A stretch of 64,000 nucleotides of DNA, taken from positions 11,393,549 through 11,457,548 of the forward strand of contig CM021322.1 in assembly GCA_010645155.1 (NCBI GenBank), written 5' to 3'. The translations under genes were made by a program, and so were the position numbers. This stretch comes from Tigriopus japonicus (Eukaryota; Arthropoda; Copepoda; Harpacticoida; Harpacticidae). Of this stretch, positions 1 to 10,260 are shown in pieces. How positions within the stretch are numbered: the first letter of the stretch is position 1; every line of letters starts with the position of its first letter. The notes below the pieces were generated by a model. The model was not told the origin of the DNA. It worked only from the letters and a program-made list of their open reading frames with translations, and made no database searches.

Positions 1-723
1 TTAAGCTCAACATACATAGTGCATCATCCACTTTCAATGTGCATAATGTATAAATAGTTTGACATTATGAAGAAAAGTAGCTAGAAGTATTTTATCTAGA
101 TACTTTTTGGGAGAGTGCATAATCCTTACTAAACAATGCATAATGGATGCTTTAACACAAAAGATTGAGAGAACACATTATTTAGATAAAGATAGTTCAA
201 GATAGCTTCCCGAAAAAAGTATCTAGATAAAGATACTTTAAGATACTTTCCTGAAAAAAGTATCTAGATAAAGATACTTAAAGATACTTTTCCAAAAAAG
301 TATCTAGATAAAGATGAAAGATAAACTATCTTTTATCTTTATCTTTTATCTAGATAAGATAATTGAACAGGTCTGATTTTTTACTAATCTTTCAGTTTCT
401 GCCCTTCGGTCCATCATTGCACTGAACCGTTATCTGCCTAATTTTTTCGCCATGACTAACTGCTGTCTCATTACTTTTTGTGGTATGGAATCATACATAC
501 ACCAGACTGAGAAATGTTTTTATTTTTTTTTTACTCCATAAGTGAAAATGAATCGATAGAAAGGTTTTTTCAAACTTCTCGATATATACTGGATATGTAA
601 GAACAGAAATGTGGCATAAGATGCTAAGAAAGAGTAGCATACAGCTTAAAGGTAGCACCAAGAAGCACTGAATTTCAGTGAAATTCAGTGGTTCTTGGCA
701 GCACATATTTTTAATTTCATTGG
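1..723. repeat. AT-rich flank with tandem minisatellite (about 176-345)
   Basis: No gene is visible. Between about 176 and 345 a unit of roughly 42-45 bp built around TATCTAGATAAAGATACTT is repeated about three to four times with small changes and A-rich spacers. A related TATCTAGATA half-unit occurs near 93-105 in the left flank. The core is itself partly palindromic (TATCTAGATA), so the array could fold. The block 361-723 shows nothing recognisable. Confidence 0.6.
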
Positions 724-1226
724 TTGCCCTCAAAGGACTCTCGCAGCTTTTGTAAAGTAATCTTGGAACCTTGTAATAATCAAAGCTTCAATACTTCTTA
801 TGATGACAGAAGTGTACCTTTAAAGCTCGGCGAAGTATGTGAATTTTTGGCCCAACTAATATACCTTGTGAATGCCACTTACTTGCTGCAATTGTTGGCT
901 GCCTTGACTCACTTTTCACCGTCACCCATGGCGTCAGGTTGATTGTCTCTCTCATGCATCGGTGTATTTTGTGGACGTGGTTGCAATTTGCAAAACGGCC
1001 CATGCTTGGGTGCCAAACATTAGTGTTGAAATTTCCTCGTCTGACTAAAAAGGCTAAAGAAACCTGGTGGAACATTTTAGTTAGTTTACACTTTCTTGAC
1101 TTTGAAACCGATGTCGATATTCCTGACCTTTTGAAAGGAAGAGAGGTTGAAAAAGTTCAATCCAAACTTGCCTCCCTATCAAATTACGACATCCTTCTTT
1201 CTCTTCGTTCTGATGATAAAAACTGA
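724..1226 (+). pseudogene. degenerate coding-like stretch, family unknown
   Basis: Protein-like text runs through this interval but needs frame changes. The first part (724-942) includes LAQLIYLVNATYLLQLLAAL. A short second-frame part around 938-1040 reads DCLSHASVYFVDVVAICKT. A third-frame part to 1226 contains KETWWNILVSLHFLDFETDV and ends at a stop. The amino-acid composition looks coding, but frame breaks near 938 and 1045 mean it is not an intact gene unless unrecognised introns exist. I do not recognise the family; a mobile-element polyprotein or a decayed host gene are both possible. Confidence 0.25.
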
Positions 1227-4200
1227 TTCCTTTGTCGTGTCGTTCAGGGACAAAATACACCTAGATCTTACTTGACCTTTTTCAAGTAGGGAACCTTGAT
1301 TCTGCTTCGCGTGTTTGACATACGTTTGTATGTAGATGACGAAGATTTGCCATGAGCTCCATCTATCTCATACGTACCTTTTACGTACGTAGATTTCGTT
1401 GCAGTGTTTCACGAGCGTTGGAATGTTTGCAAAAAAAGCGAAGTCGAGCTCAAAATATCCCCAATTTGCCCCTTGTTTTGGGCACAAATGATTGCCCATG
1501 ATCGCAAGTTGGCTTGATTTAGCTTGAATCGTTCTAGAAAATAATTCATTTCATTTCCAGTTTTTTCGCACGAGAGAAAATTCTCTGGCCCAATAAAAGA
1601 ATTGGAGACTTCTATCAAAGTCGTTTAATTTTCGATCAAGACTTGTTTAACAGCCAGAACACCTTTTTTATAGTTTCCTGGATGTTTCTCAAACACACTT
1701 CACCATTTTGTAGGTATTACCATTTATTATGCAATGAAATTTGGGGGTTTCTTAACTGACTAACTTAAAACGTTCAAATTTTAATATTACTTTCGCATAT
1801 CATCTTTAATACGGCAGAATTGCATAACATTGAAATGTATTGAAGATCTGTGCATATTAGAAAAATAAACCAGCACTACAGGGGAAATTTTTGTTTCAAA
1901 AAGTGCAATATTTGTAACAAACAGTTTTCATTGGAATTTTACAAAAAAAAATGAACTTACGTCTTACAATGTTTGGTAAAAACAGCGAAGAAAAAATAAT
2001 CCAAAAATATACCTTTTTGGATTAGTTTTAATATAAATTTTGCACTTATTTTATGCGCAAGAGTGATGACAAAAGTGAAAGAAAACAAAAAAATATTGCT
2101 TATTTTGCGACGTTGAAAAGGGAATAAGAAATGTCTTGGAAATTGCTTCTACACACAATTTGAGCATTTCAGGAGGTTATTTGAAGCAATTTGAAAATTA
2201 GGAATAGTGATGGTATATTATCTGCTAAATAGATATTGATCAAATTTCGTTTCAATTTGGGAAAAAAGTTAATTTTAGTGGCTTTAAGCGAATTAATTCA
2301 GTTTTTTGAGCTCCTTTTTAGATGTACATGTTTACAAGTTCACAAGGTGGGGAGATTCGAACCTGGGAGCTTCCCCCTGCCAGTAAGCTCTCCCCCGAGA
2401 TAGAGTTCTCTACCGAGCGAAAACTTTACCTTGTTGAATTCAAATGATAACCCTTTTTCTGGCCTAATTTTGAGATGGACTGCCTCAAAAAGCCTACTAG
2501 TCTTGTATTTTGTGGTACCTTTGACGAAGCATATATTCATTAGCTTCCACTTTCATGGCAAATGGAGTAAGTAAAAGGTGTTGACGTTAATATCCCTGGA
2601 CTTTACGATGGTCTTGGTCTACCTTTAAGGTGCTTGGGGTTTTTGGAATAAACCAAATCATTCGATCTGAATACTAATGTGGTCCAATTTCCTGCCCTAC
2701 ACACATCCCTGAATCAGAATGTTTTCTCATTGAGGAGCATAATTTGATCCACAAGGTGCAAAGTATTGGCATGGTGAGATCATTAAAAAAGCGCTTTCGT
2801 TTGGAATTTGAAGAGGAATGGGTCCATTTTTTGCTGGCTGTGTTGGAGCCACTTCGTCATCTTTAGCGTAGTCTGAATATCTTCATGTGTTGAGGCTAAT
2901 ACTGCGTCGGCACACTTCTGTGTATGTAGTAGTAAGCACGTAGCAGGATGCCGTAGTAAATGTGAGAGCGTGGATGGAAATCCACGTGAGTTGTTGCTTG
3001 TTGCGTCGTCGTCTTGACAGGATCCAAATGTCGGCAGAAAGGTCAATTTCGACGTAATTCATGAACAGCTCATGAGGTGAAGGGATAAGTGGCTTCTCAA
3101 TCTACAGGGTTGGCCCACTTCATTCATTTTGGGCAAAAGGTACCGTTTAACATGGAGGAAAAGAAGACCCCTATCATTTCGTTCTATAACGAGAAAACTA
3201 TTGTGTGTTTGGTGTTTCTTCATTGGCCATGGAACATCAGAATGGATGATTTATCGCGTATCGTGGGGTGCTAAAAGCTGTATTAGTCACAGTACAGAAA
3301 AGCTTTGTTCCAAGACGAGTGCCTCAAACTCGTCTTGAAGTGTTGAATGAAGTGCAGATTTGTGTTGCATTAAGCCACATGAAGCTAGTAACCCTAAAGA
3401 AATTCTGACCCCGGGATGGCTATTTATGAAAGCTATTCTCGAAAGCCTGGAGCACAAAGAACGAATTTGAAGATATGAAGAAAGAGACTTCCCTGCTGAA
3501 GGTACCTTTAGAACCAAAATATGAAAAAGTAAATAGTAAACAAAAGAATACTAGAATGCTTGGTTCGTCGTAATTAACGATAAACCATGTCCCATTTTAA
3601 TTGAAGAACCCTGTAGCTGGAGTAAAGAAAGCGAAGAAGACAGTTATGAAGATCTAGGGGAAAACCAAGTTGAAGAGAGTTTGAAGGTAGGGGAAAAAGC
3701 GAGTGCTCTTTGTTTCTGCGTTTAGAAGGAGGAAGGGGGGGGGCGTGGATGGGATTAAAGGATAGGAAATAGTGAATTAGGAGGAGAAAAAAAAGACGAG
3801 AGAGCCTTATTTCTTTCTTCTTCTTTAGTTTGTTCGTTGGAACATCCGTTCACCAAAAGTGCTGGAAGTGCGAATGGCCACAATCTTGAAATTGTCAGAC
3901 ATCTCGTTTTCTTCTGCTGTCTTATCAACTGATCTCGATGTTTATCATTATTTGTCAAAGAATGGGAAAACGTGGGGAACACATTTCTTATTCACCAGAG
4001 GCGTCCTAATGCGAAGGAATCCTCATTGGAACTAGTTGAACCAAAGGTGGAAGGATTATGTTTCTGCCCTCTCTTTCTCTGTCTGTCTATATACCTCATA
4101 CGTACAGTATGAATGAGGATGAATCATGAGTGACAAAACAAGAATAGACGACCTTGCACTATTTCTAAAAACCGTTCTTTCATTTAAATTTATCAATAAA

Positions 4201-5790
4201 GGTAAAGGAAAAATTTCCACACTTTCGGCGTTTAGTATTTGACATGATCCTTGGATGTTATGTTCAAAATGATCGAAAGACTATTTTGGCGCTAAAAGGC
4301 CCGCAAGTATTTCTTGTATTTTCCATGGTACATCGCTGGAGCTAAAATGATAATTTGAAAAAATGGACATACGCCGTTCCTGGTATTGAGGGAAAAAACG
4401 GAAGGAAAACATTTGTTTTGATGTTCGTTGCAGATTCGAGTGTTCATGACTATTCAAAAGAATCTTAATCATCGGCGTTTCCCATTTTTGACCTGCATGC
4501 ATTCGAGAGAGTTTTGCCATTTCTTTGTGGTTTTCATATGCACTTTAGTATTCGGTGGCAAGCTTTAATGGCAAGGCCACTCGTCCTTCCCATCATATTA
4601 ATACCCATTGCACAAGGAAAACGTCAAGGTGTATTTCCACCAAACTCAAACGCTCACGAGTAGAAACTTCCTGAGCAACTTTCTGAAATGCATTAGACCA
4701 ATACATTTTAATGGCAGTTTCATTTTTCTGCTATGACGAATCGGAGCTAAATGTTACGTAAAACGTCTTTTGTCATAATAAGACCTCCTCGGAAGAAAGT
4801 AACTCTTTGTGAATGAAGTCTGAAACACGAGATTGGAGATGGAGCTGAATACCGTCAATCTGATTACAGGGTGCTTTATAAGAAACGGAACAGCAAACCA
4901 TGTACGAAACGCTGAAGTGATTGATCTCACTTGAGTTTTATAGCATGCTCTAGGATCTAGATCTTACAAGAAATGTGTAAAGCTCAAAAAGACGCGACTG
5001 AGAATAGTTCCGAAGAAAGTGTGTTTTTATTTCTTCATATCGCGTTGTTTTTTAAGTCAAATTTAGGGAGGGAGGAAAAAGTCAGCGTCACGAACGTTGT
5101 TTTAAAAATTGACCCCTCACTGGAAACCTGATGTCGCTTAAAGCTTGAATTAGGGGGGAAATTGCTTTTTTATTTCTTTAAATTAATCGTTTGGCAGATC
5201 ATATGCCATGATTCAAATTGTTTTGATCATGAGTTATAGGTGATATAGCTAGTTGTTTCGTTTCTTTTGGAACACCCGGTGGACGCGTTGTTCCCCATTA
5301 TCGTAAAAGCTTGTTGTTTTTCTTTTGTTGTTGCCCGTGCTTGCCATAAGAGTTTATGGATATCTGTGAGTCTAAATGAAAATATTCCTTTCTGAATGAT
5401 GCCTCTCCGTGTTTCACTCGACGATGGAATATTGCAGTCTCATTTCTCGTACAAATACTACTTCTTGGATAAGTTAACGCATAACGCATGTAAAGGCTCC
5501 GAAGTTCAAAATGAAAGAGACAAATCGGAATAATACGAACAGGACGTCAGAGAAAAAGAAGGTTGAAGAGTAGGAGGGCTGGCTATTACATTTTTTCGCA
5601 CATACTTCTCGCCTCCTTATGTTCAAGTCAATGTCAGGCTTTGTGACCTGCATCTCGTGCCAAGAAAGAGTCCGTCGTGCGTTTCGAACATCCTCCTCCA
5701 TTTTCCTACCTTCGACTATCCCATTGAGCAAGCAGAATAATAAAACGCATTTGTTTGGAATATGCTCAAACTTGGATTCTTTGGTTTCAG
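1227..5790. other. intergenic DNA without a recognisable gene
   Basis: Apart from the SINE-like fragment at 2340-2440, no open frame here looks coding and no exon of the downstream UTP6-like gene could be picked out. AT-rich homopolymer runs, a CT/GA-rich stretch near 3720-3830 and TACGTA palindromes (around 1375-1395) are the only texture seen. If the UTP6-like gene is real, its N-terminal exons should be here or further left, but I could not find them. Confidence 0.5.
2340..2440 (-). repeat. tRNA-derived SINE-like fragment
   Basis: Read on the minus strand there is a B-box-like GGTTCGAATCTCCCC. About 60 bp upstream is an A-box-like CGCTCGGTAGAGAAC. Between them lies a tRNA-like arm sequence, GCAGGGGGAAGCTCCC. 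Spacing and order resemble a type II tRNA gene or the head of a tRNA-derived SINE. The acceptor stem does not pair cleanly, so a working tRNA is unlikely. Confidence 0.45.
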
Positions 5791-6026
5791 TACTTCCGTT
5801 TGGAGCTCATTTACGTGGAACAATTGCGCAAACGAGCGTCAGTTCTAGGGGGTGACCTTCAGGAAGTGGTTGAAGATCACCGCGACCAAGTCCTCAAAGG
5901 CGAAGTGGCTAAAATCGTGTTTTCTACAGCCTCGGAAGTTATCCCAGACGCGTCGTTTTTGGCGTCGCTCATCCCCATAGCTGCTAAATTTGATTTCGCT
6001 AGCCAATTGATTGAGCACATTGAAAG
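5791..6026 (+). CDS. UTP6: UTP6-like small-subunit processome protein, internal exon
   Basis: This is the first of two exons resembling the middle of UTP6, a HAT-repeat (half-a-TPR) subunit of the U3 snoRNP/SSU processome that acts in the nucleolus in early 18S rRNA processing. The exon opens after TTTGGTTTCAG with codons for YFRLELIYVEQLRKR, the strongest match to animal UTP6. It continues through LKGEVAKIVFSTASEVIPDA and ends at AAAG|GTAATT. The in-frame codons just upstream (ILWFQ) also resemble the family, so the true acceptor could lie slightly further left, after the stop at 5725-5727. The intron to the next exon is 74 bp (6027-6100). No earlier exons were found, so this is a partial gene or a gene fragment. 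The exon is clearly coding; the UTP6 name comes from family knowledge. Confidence 0.7.
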
Positions 6027-6100
6027 GTAATTTTAACCTCGAAATTGGAACTCAAGGGTCCAATCCACTCCATTTTGTTCTTTTCTCTCAACCTTTTCAG

Positions 6101-6515
6101 TCATTTGAAGACCAATTTTGGCGACCGTGCCGCCACGTGGAACGATTTAGGCCGCTCGTTTCTGGTGAATCCATCGCAAGGATCCTCCATTTTGGCTCAG
6201 TTTAAAAAGTGCATTGAGATCTATGACGAGGGTCTGGCTTCGGATCGGGTTCAAGACAAGTTGAAGCTGGTGCACTTTTTTGTGGAAACCTTGGGTGAAT
6301 TGTGGAATCTGGTGGCTTCCGAGGGGAAAAACGAGGCCAACAACGATGGTGCAGTGAGCGAGAAATTCATGACCACCTTGAGCCGATATTTGGCCGATAA
6401 ACAGCTGAAGGTCTTGCAAGAAGCTCGAGAGCGAGACTGGTTCGCCCTTGAAGGCCAAGACAAACAAAAACAACATCAAGAAGACCAACGGGTGCACTCG
6501 TTGAGGGATCTATTG
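6101..6515 (+). CDS. UTP6: UTP6-like protein, next internal exon (HAT repeat region)
   Basis: Joins the previous exon in phase: AG plus T restores a serine codon, giving SHLKTNFGDRAATWNDLGR. It encodes 138 further codons, with HAT-like helices including FKKCIEIYDEGLASDRVQDK and KLVHFFVETLGELWNLVA. The acceptor is CCTTTTCAG and the exon ends at CTATTG|GTAAGT, a strong donor in phase 0. If the donor were ignored the frame would stop at 6527. UTP6 is about 600 residues in other animals; these two exons cover roughly the middle 220. The C-terminal third should lie downstream, yet the next thing on this DNA is the antisense BED gene. Either that gene sits in a UTP6 intron, or the locus is truncated. 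Confidence 0.7.
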
Positions 6516-6536
6516 GTAAGTACATAGGCGATAGTA

Positions 6537-7751
6537 TTATTTCAAATTACGTTCAAGCATGCTGCGCGTCCAATTGGCCTCCATTTTGTTCTGGTACTGT
6601 CGATAAACGTCTTGGTGAGCCAATTGCAAATGGCGAACAAAGTTTCCAGTATTGAATTTACATGACACGTTCATCTTGCACGCCCGACATCGACCCGTTT
6701 GGGTTGTGTTGGGCAAGCTGTCAAAGTGGTCCCAAATCATGGGTTTGGCCTTTTGCTTTTTGATGGAAGCGGCCCTATTCATGGAACTGGATCGACTCAC
6801 GGGTTTGCTCACTTTGGGCTGACCAGTGGTCTCGCACGTGCTTTTGCGTCGCACCAGAAGACTGGGATGTGGAATGGAGGGGTCCAGAAGACCATTGTTG
6901 TTAGATGTTGATGGCGATTGTGTGGTGCTAGGTTCTGACGGACGACCTTTGGCCACGGTTTGGGTGGTAGACCTGGGCCCAATGGCCGCACTGTCACTGA
7001 GACGGCGCTCGGCCAACGCGCTCGATTTCGGACTGAGCAGCTCCGAGTCGTCTTTGGAGTTGCCAGGGCCGGCTTTGGCCGCAAAAATGGCCTGTTTGAT
7101 CTTCATGACGGCAATGTCGCACTTGACCTGGTCATTGGGAACGACGCTGTTCTCCTTTATCACTGGCTCCAAAGGGGACGAGCTGAAAGTTGTCGTGGGC
7201 GGGGAGGATGGGCCCCTCATGGGACTGGAAGAGTGTCGGGGAGGAGTGTGGGCCCAGCCCACCTCGTTGGTTCTGACTGAGGGCTCCCTGGGCGACACCA
7301 TTTCGATGGGCGGGGTGGAGGTTGGTGGCTTGGTGATGACTTGGCTGGTCTTCTTGGATGAGCCTCTGCGAGCCGGTCGAACGGGTGCGTGGGTGTCTTG
7401 GGTGACCACGATCATGGGAACGTCGGCCATTGGGTCCGATTCCTTGGGGAACAGATCCTCCGGGTTTAAGGGGGCGTAGTTGTAACAATTGGACTCGTTG
7501 AGCACACTGTTGACGTCAATGGAGGCCTTCTTGACCTCTTTGGAAGGGAACACTGCACTAGGTAATCCTGGATTGGGCATGGAAGACTCGGCTGAACCTC
7601 CGCCCACCCATCCTTGGACAGTCTGTTTCACTTGCTTTTTAAACTTTTTCCAACTCCCACTCCGATTCAAATCTTGCCCCTGGTCCAATTCCATGGGTGC
7701 TGCCGTTTTGGGACTCATCTGAGGGTGGTTCTCGGGAGTCGATTGTTCCAT
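6537..7751 (-). CDS. BED-type zinc-finger protein, intronless, 404 aa
   Basis: A single open frame of 404 codons. Residues 1-335 are low-complexity, rich in Ser, Pro, Thr and Lys, with patches such as PVRPARRGSSKKTSQ. The C-terminus holds one BED zinc finger at about 336-390: KPMIWDHFDSL followed by C355-x2-C358-x15-H374-x4-H379, with the usual W and F before the first Cys. BED fingers bind DNA; many are domesticated from hAT transposases, but no transposase or dimerisation domain is visible here. That suggests a short DNA-binding or chromatin protein. The start ATG at 7751 is the first in the frame. The coding part is richer in G+C than its surroundings. The stop lies 21 bp from the UTP6-like exon on the other strand, and no AATAAA was seen before that exon, so the transcripts may overlap. 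The precise role is unknown. Confidence 0.75.
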   Translation of the reverse strand: MEQSTPENHPQMSPKTAAPMELDQGQDLNRSGSWKKFKKQVKQTVQGWVGGGSAESSMPNPGLPSAVFPSKEVKKASIDVNSVLNESNCYNYAPLNPEDLFPKESDPMADVPMIVVTQDTHAPVRPARRGSSKKTSQVITKPPTSTPPIEMVSPREPSVRTNEVGWAHTPPRHSSSPMRGPSSPPTTTFSSSPLEPVIKENSVVPNDQVKCDIAVMKIKQAIFAAKAGPGNSKDDSELLSPKSSALAERRLSDSAAIGPRSTTQTVAKGRPSEPSTTQSPSTSNNNGLLDPSIPHPSLLVRRKSTCETTGQPKVSKPVSRSSSMNRAASIKKQKAKPMIWDHFDSLPNTTQTGRCRACKMNVSCKFNTGNFVRHLQLAHQDVYRQYQNKMEANWTRSMLERNLK

Positions 7752-8937
7752 GAGGGTCTCTCTTTATCTCTCAAACTCTCTCTCTTAAGAGGAAGTCAAC
7801 AGATCGAAGTCTGTCTCTTTGACACTGCGATGGATTTGTCCCGCTTAAGCGACTTGAACACAATTTATCTCGAGACTGAGTGATCCTCTCGTTGTGTAGG
7901 TATGTGTGTGTGTGTCCTTCGTTCGTGAAGGTGATGGTCTTACGAATAATATCCTTCAGATTTCTCCCGCCCTTTGGCTCTCGTTCTCGCTCTCAAGTTC
8001 GTTCTCTCGATGTAGTTGCTGTTGTCGTAGTTGTCGTTCCTCGTTCCCCGTCGCTCGTTCTCTTTCCGTTTCCACGGAGATGGATTCCTTCCCCTTTTCG
8101 GAGAGGCAAGGGGGCGAGGAGGAGTGTGGGCCAAATAGCGCTTCTTGGTGTGAAACTTTTCTCAGCCTCTCCTCGAGATTGGAACGTTCTTCCCTCATCT
8201 CAAAGTATACACCTCTTTGCTCTACGGAGGCGTAGATTGAATCTTTACCCGCCTTGCACTTGTACACGGACCGAGGTAGCCTTAACTTCGCCAAGACTTG
8301 GAAAGAGAAACACTCTCAGTCTGTTCGACAACAACGTCAACAGCAACTAGTACTTGGCATATGTGGGCAGTGTATGAGTACCTGGGACTGCGGAGGAGCA
8401 ATGCACTATCGCTGAAAACCTCAATCTGCGATCAATGTTCTCAATTCTGACCGAGCTTTTCAAGCAGAGATGGTCAAATGGAATTGAGCCAAAATTGGGC
8501 AAACTTTCTTAAATTCATTGCCTGGAGCAGCCAAAGGCTGTGCTTGTCCCGGAGCAAGAGCTTTTCCCCCGGGAAAATGCATTCTGCGAGTACTTGGCAA
8601 ACATTGTCAGCTTCACTGGATTTATAATGCTCTAGTCCTCGTTACCCACTGGCAAAAATAAAATCGTGAGCGTTTGTCTCTTTCAATTTTGCCATCCCTG
8701 GTGTTGGGGGATCTTGAAATTTAGATTGCTTCAAAATGAGGCCAGACCTCGGAAGAAGATTGAGAGTTATTGCGGGCATAACCTCCCGAGGAAAAGAAAA
8801 GAAAATCATCATAAGGGCTAAACAAAAATGCAAATAAAAACGCTAAAAATGCATTTAAAAATACAACAGAAATGCAAGAAGAAACTGCAAGAGAGTGCAA
8901 CTGCAAGTAATTATTGGGAATTATAGAACTAAATTAG
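7752..8937 (-). promoter_or_regulatory. probable promoter and 5' leader of the BED gene, then anonymous DNA
   Basis: Upstream of the BED start codon lies a CT/GA-rich stretch (on the plus strand CTCTCTCTTTATCTCTC, then a GT run near 7902-7914 and TC-rich DNA to about 8200). No TATA box could be assigned. Open frames here follow from the skewed composition. From about 8350 to 8937 I see nothing but A-rich sequence with repeated ATGCAA-type motifs leading into the dispersed repeat. Confidence 0.35.
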
Positions 8938-9345
8938 ATTTGCAATATGCACAGATCCTTTTCTAAAAATAACAAAAAGTTCGTTTGGAGCTCTAAGTTT
9001 TTCATTGAGGATTTACGAGGTAAAAAAATTAATTTTTGCAAACTTGATTGTTTTAAGTGTTGTCTTTCTTGGTGGGACAGACAGACTTGGTGCTCTTTAT
9101 GAATGTAGGGTAAAGGCAATATAGACAATGCACAGAGTCTTTGTAGAAATAAAGATAGCGTGAAAAGCTACATATTGAGGTCACACACTTTTCATGCCCA
9201 GGTTTCACATCAATGACAATTTGATGCTTTTGTAGTAAAATTGCGTTTTGAGTCTGAAACGCCTGCACCCTCAACAGATTGCTTTCACACTTTAATTATT
9301 TTACTGAAGCACTCTAGTATGGTGTGCATTTCTTTCACTTTTAGG
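8938..9345 (+). repeat. dispersed repeat R2, copy 1, first part
   Basis: Shares long blocks with 41437-41742, for example TGCTCTTTATGAATGT, GTGAAAAGCTACATATTGAG (GCATGAAAAGCTACATCTTG in the other copy), GCGTTTTGAGTCTGAAACGC and GAAGCACTCTAGTATGGTG. About 130 bp near 8955-9085 is extra relative to the other copy. The second part of the same repeat resumes at 10549, so this copy is split by about 1.2 kb. Superfamily unknown; no coding capacity seen. Confidence 0.7.
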
Positions 9346-9685
9346 TACACTTAAAATATTTTATTGACCGCCTTCTCCTTTTATGAGACTTCCTCCCAGC
9401 CCAAAGAGGTCAGGTCCAAAATATTATTCACCTACAACTTACTTTACTACCCTACAAATCATTTTATTACCCTACCAATCACTTTATTGCCCTATGAATG
9501 AATCATGCCTTTACAAATACATCTCAGACGCACAATTACTTGCACGTCTGAAGCCTCCGTCTCATTGACGGGGAATGATCCACTGAAGAAGTGGTGGTAA
9601 GCTTTTATACCATGGCACTGAGTAGCCAACACACCATCTGATGTACTTGAGGTGAACGGAGCTTGCTCCTAATACCGGTATTGAG
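9346..9685. other. DNA interrupting repeat R2, before the hAT MITE
   Basis: Belongs to the roughly 1.2-kb block absent from the second R2 copy. A short period (TTTATTACCCTACCAATCAC and variants) repeats about three times near 9425-9495. GTATTGAG at 9678-9685 is the left target-site duplication of the MITE that follows. Confidence 0.4.
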
Positions 9686-10148
9686 TACTGATGTGTTTCG
9701 AGTTGGATTTTTGGCCGAGTTTTGCCAGTTTGGATTTTTAGGTCAAAAAGTTGACCCCCTAACTAATCTTCTCAACTAGAGACGTCATAAAATATGGCAG
9801 CACTGCCAACTCGAAATCCAAAAGTAAAGCTACTGATGGAACTCGAAATCGAACTAGTTCGAGTGTTGCCAAATTGGTCCCTGTTTAGGTCTTTTTGAAA
9901 ACGTTCAATACAACCTGCCCTAATCAACAATGATAAACTTCCGAGTAAGAAATGGCAGCACTCCCGGTTCGAAACCCATCACTAATTTTCACAGCTATCG
10001 ATGAAACTCGAAATCGAACTAGTTCGAGTGTTGCCAAATTGGTCCCTGTTTAGGTCTTTTCAAAAAGTTCAATACATCCTGCCCTTTTTAACAGCAATAA
10101 ACTTCCTAGTCAAAACTGGCAGCACTCCTGGTTCGAAACACTTCACTA
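9686..10148. mobile_element. hAT-type MITE, copy 1 (463 bp) with 8-bp target duplication
   Basis: Ends are TACTGATGTGTTTCGA on the left and TCGAAACACTTCACTA on the right, an imperfect terminal inverted repeat. The element is flanked by GTATTGAG at 9678-9685 and again at 10149-10156, a perfect 8-bp target-site duplication. Eight-bp duplications are typical of hAT (also P and Merlin) elements. No transposase is present, so it is non-autonomous. The internal block with GAACTCGAAATCGAACTAGT and CAAATTGGTCCCTGTTTAGG occurs twice (about 9838 and 10000), which explains why this copy is longer than the 307-bp copy at 47040. Confidence 0.85.
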
Positions 10149-10260
10149 GTATTGAGTAAGCAAAGCATGCTAGTTGGATAGTACGAATGTCCGTGGTTGA
10201 ACTGATTTTCAGGGTTGAAAAATTGTAACGGAAGTCCCAAAAAGGATAAGTTGGTCAACA

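Noticed and set aside
939..1226. A short intact gene of 95 codons
   Set aside because: No start context and no family match, and neighbouring frames look equally protein-like; treated as part of a decayed stretch.
6826..7488. Plus-strand and alternative minus-strand ORFs over the BED gene (up to 217 codons)
   Set aside because: They are shadows of the GC-richer, low-complexity BED coding sequence and show no domain.
7880..8350. Overlapping ORFs of 156, 109 and 112 codons upstream of the BED gene
   Set aside because: Arg/Ser-rich translations from CT/GA-rich DNA on both strands; better explained as promoter and leader composition.
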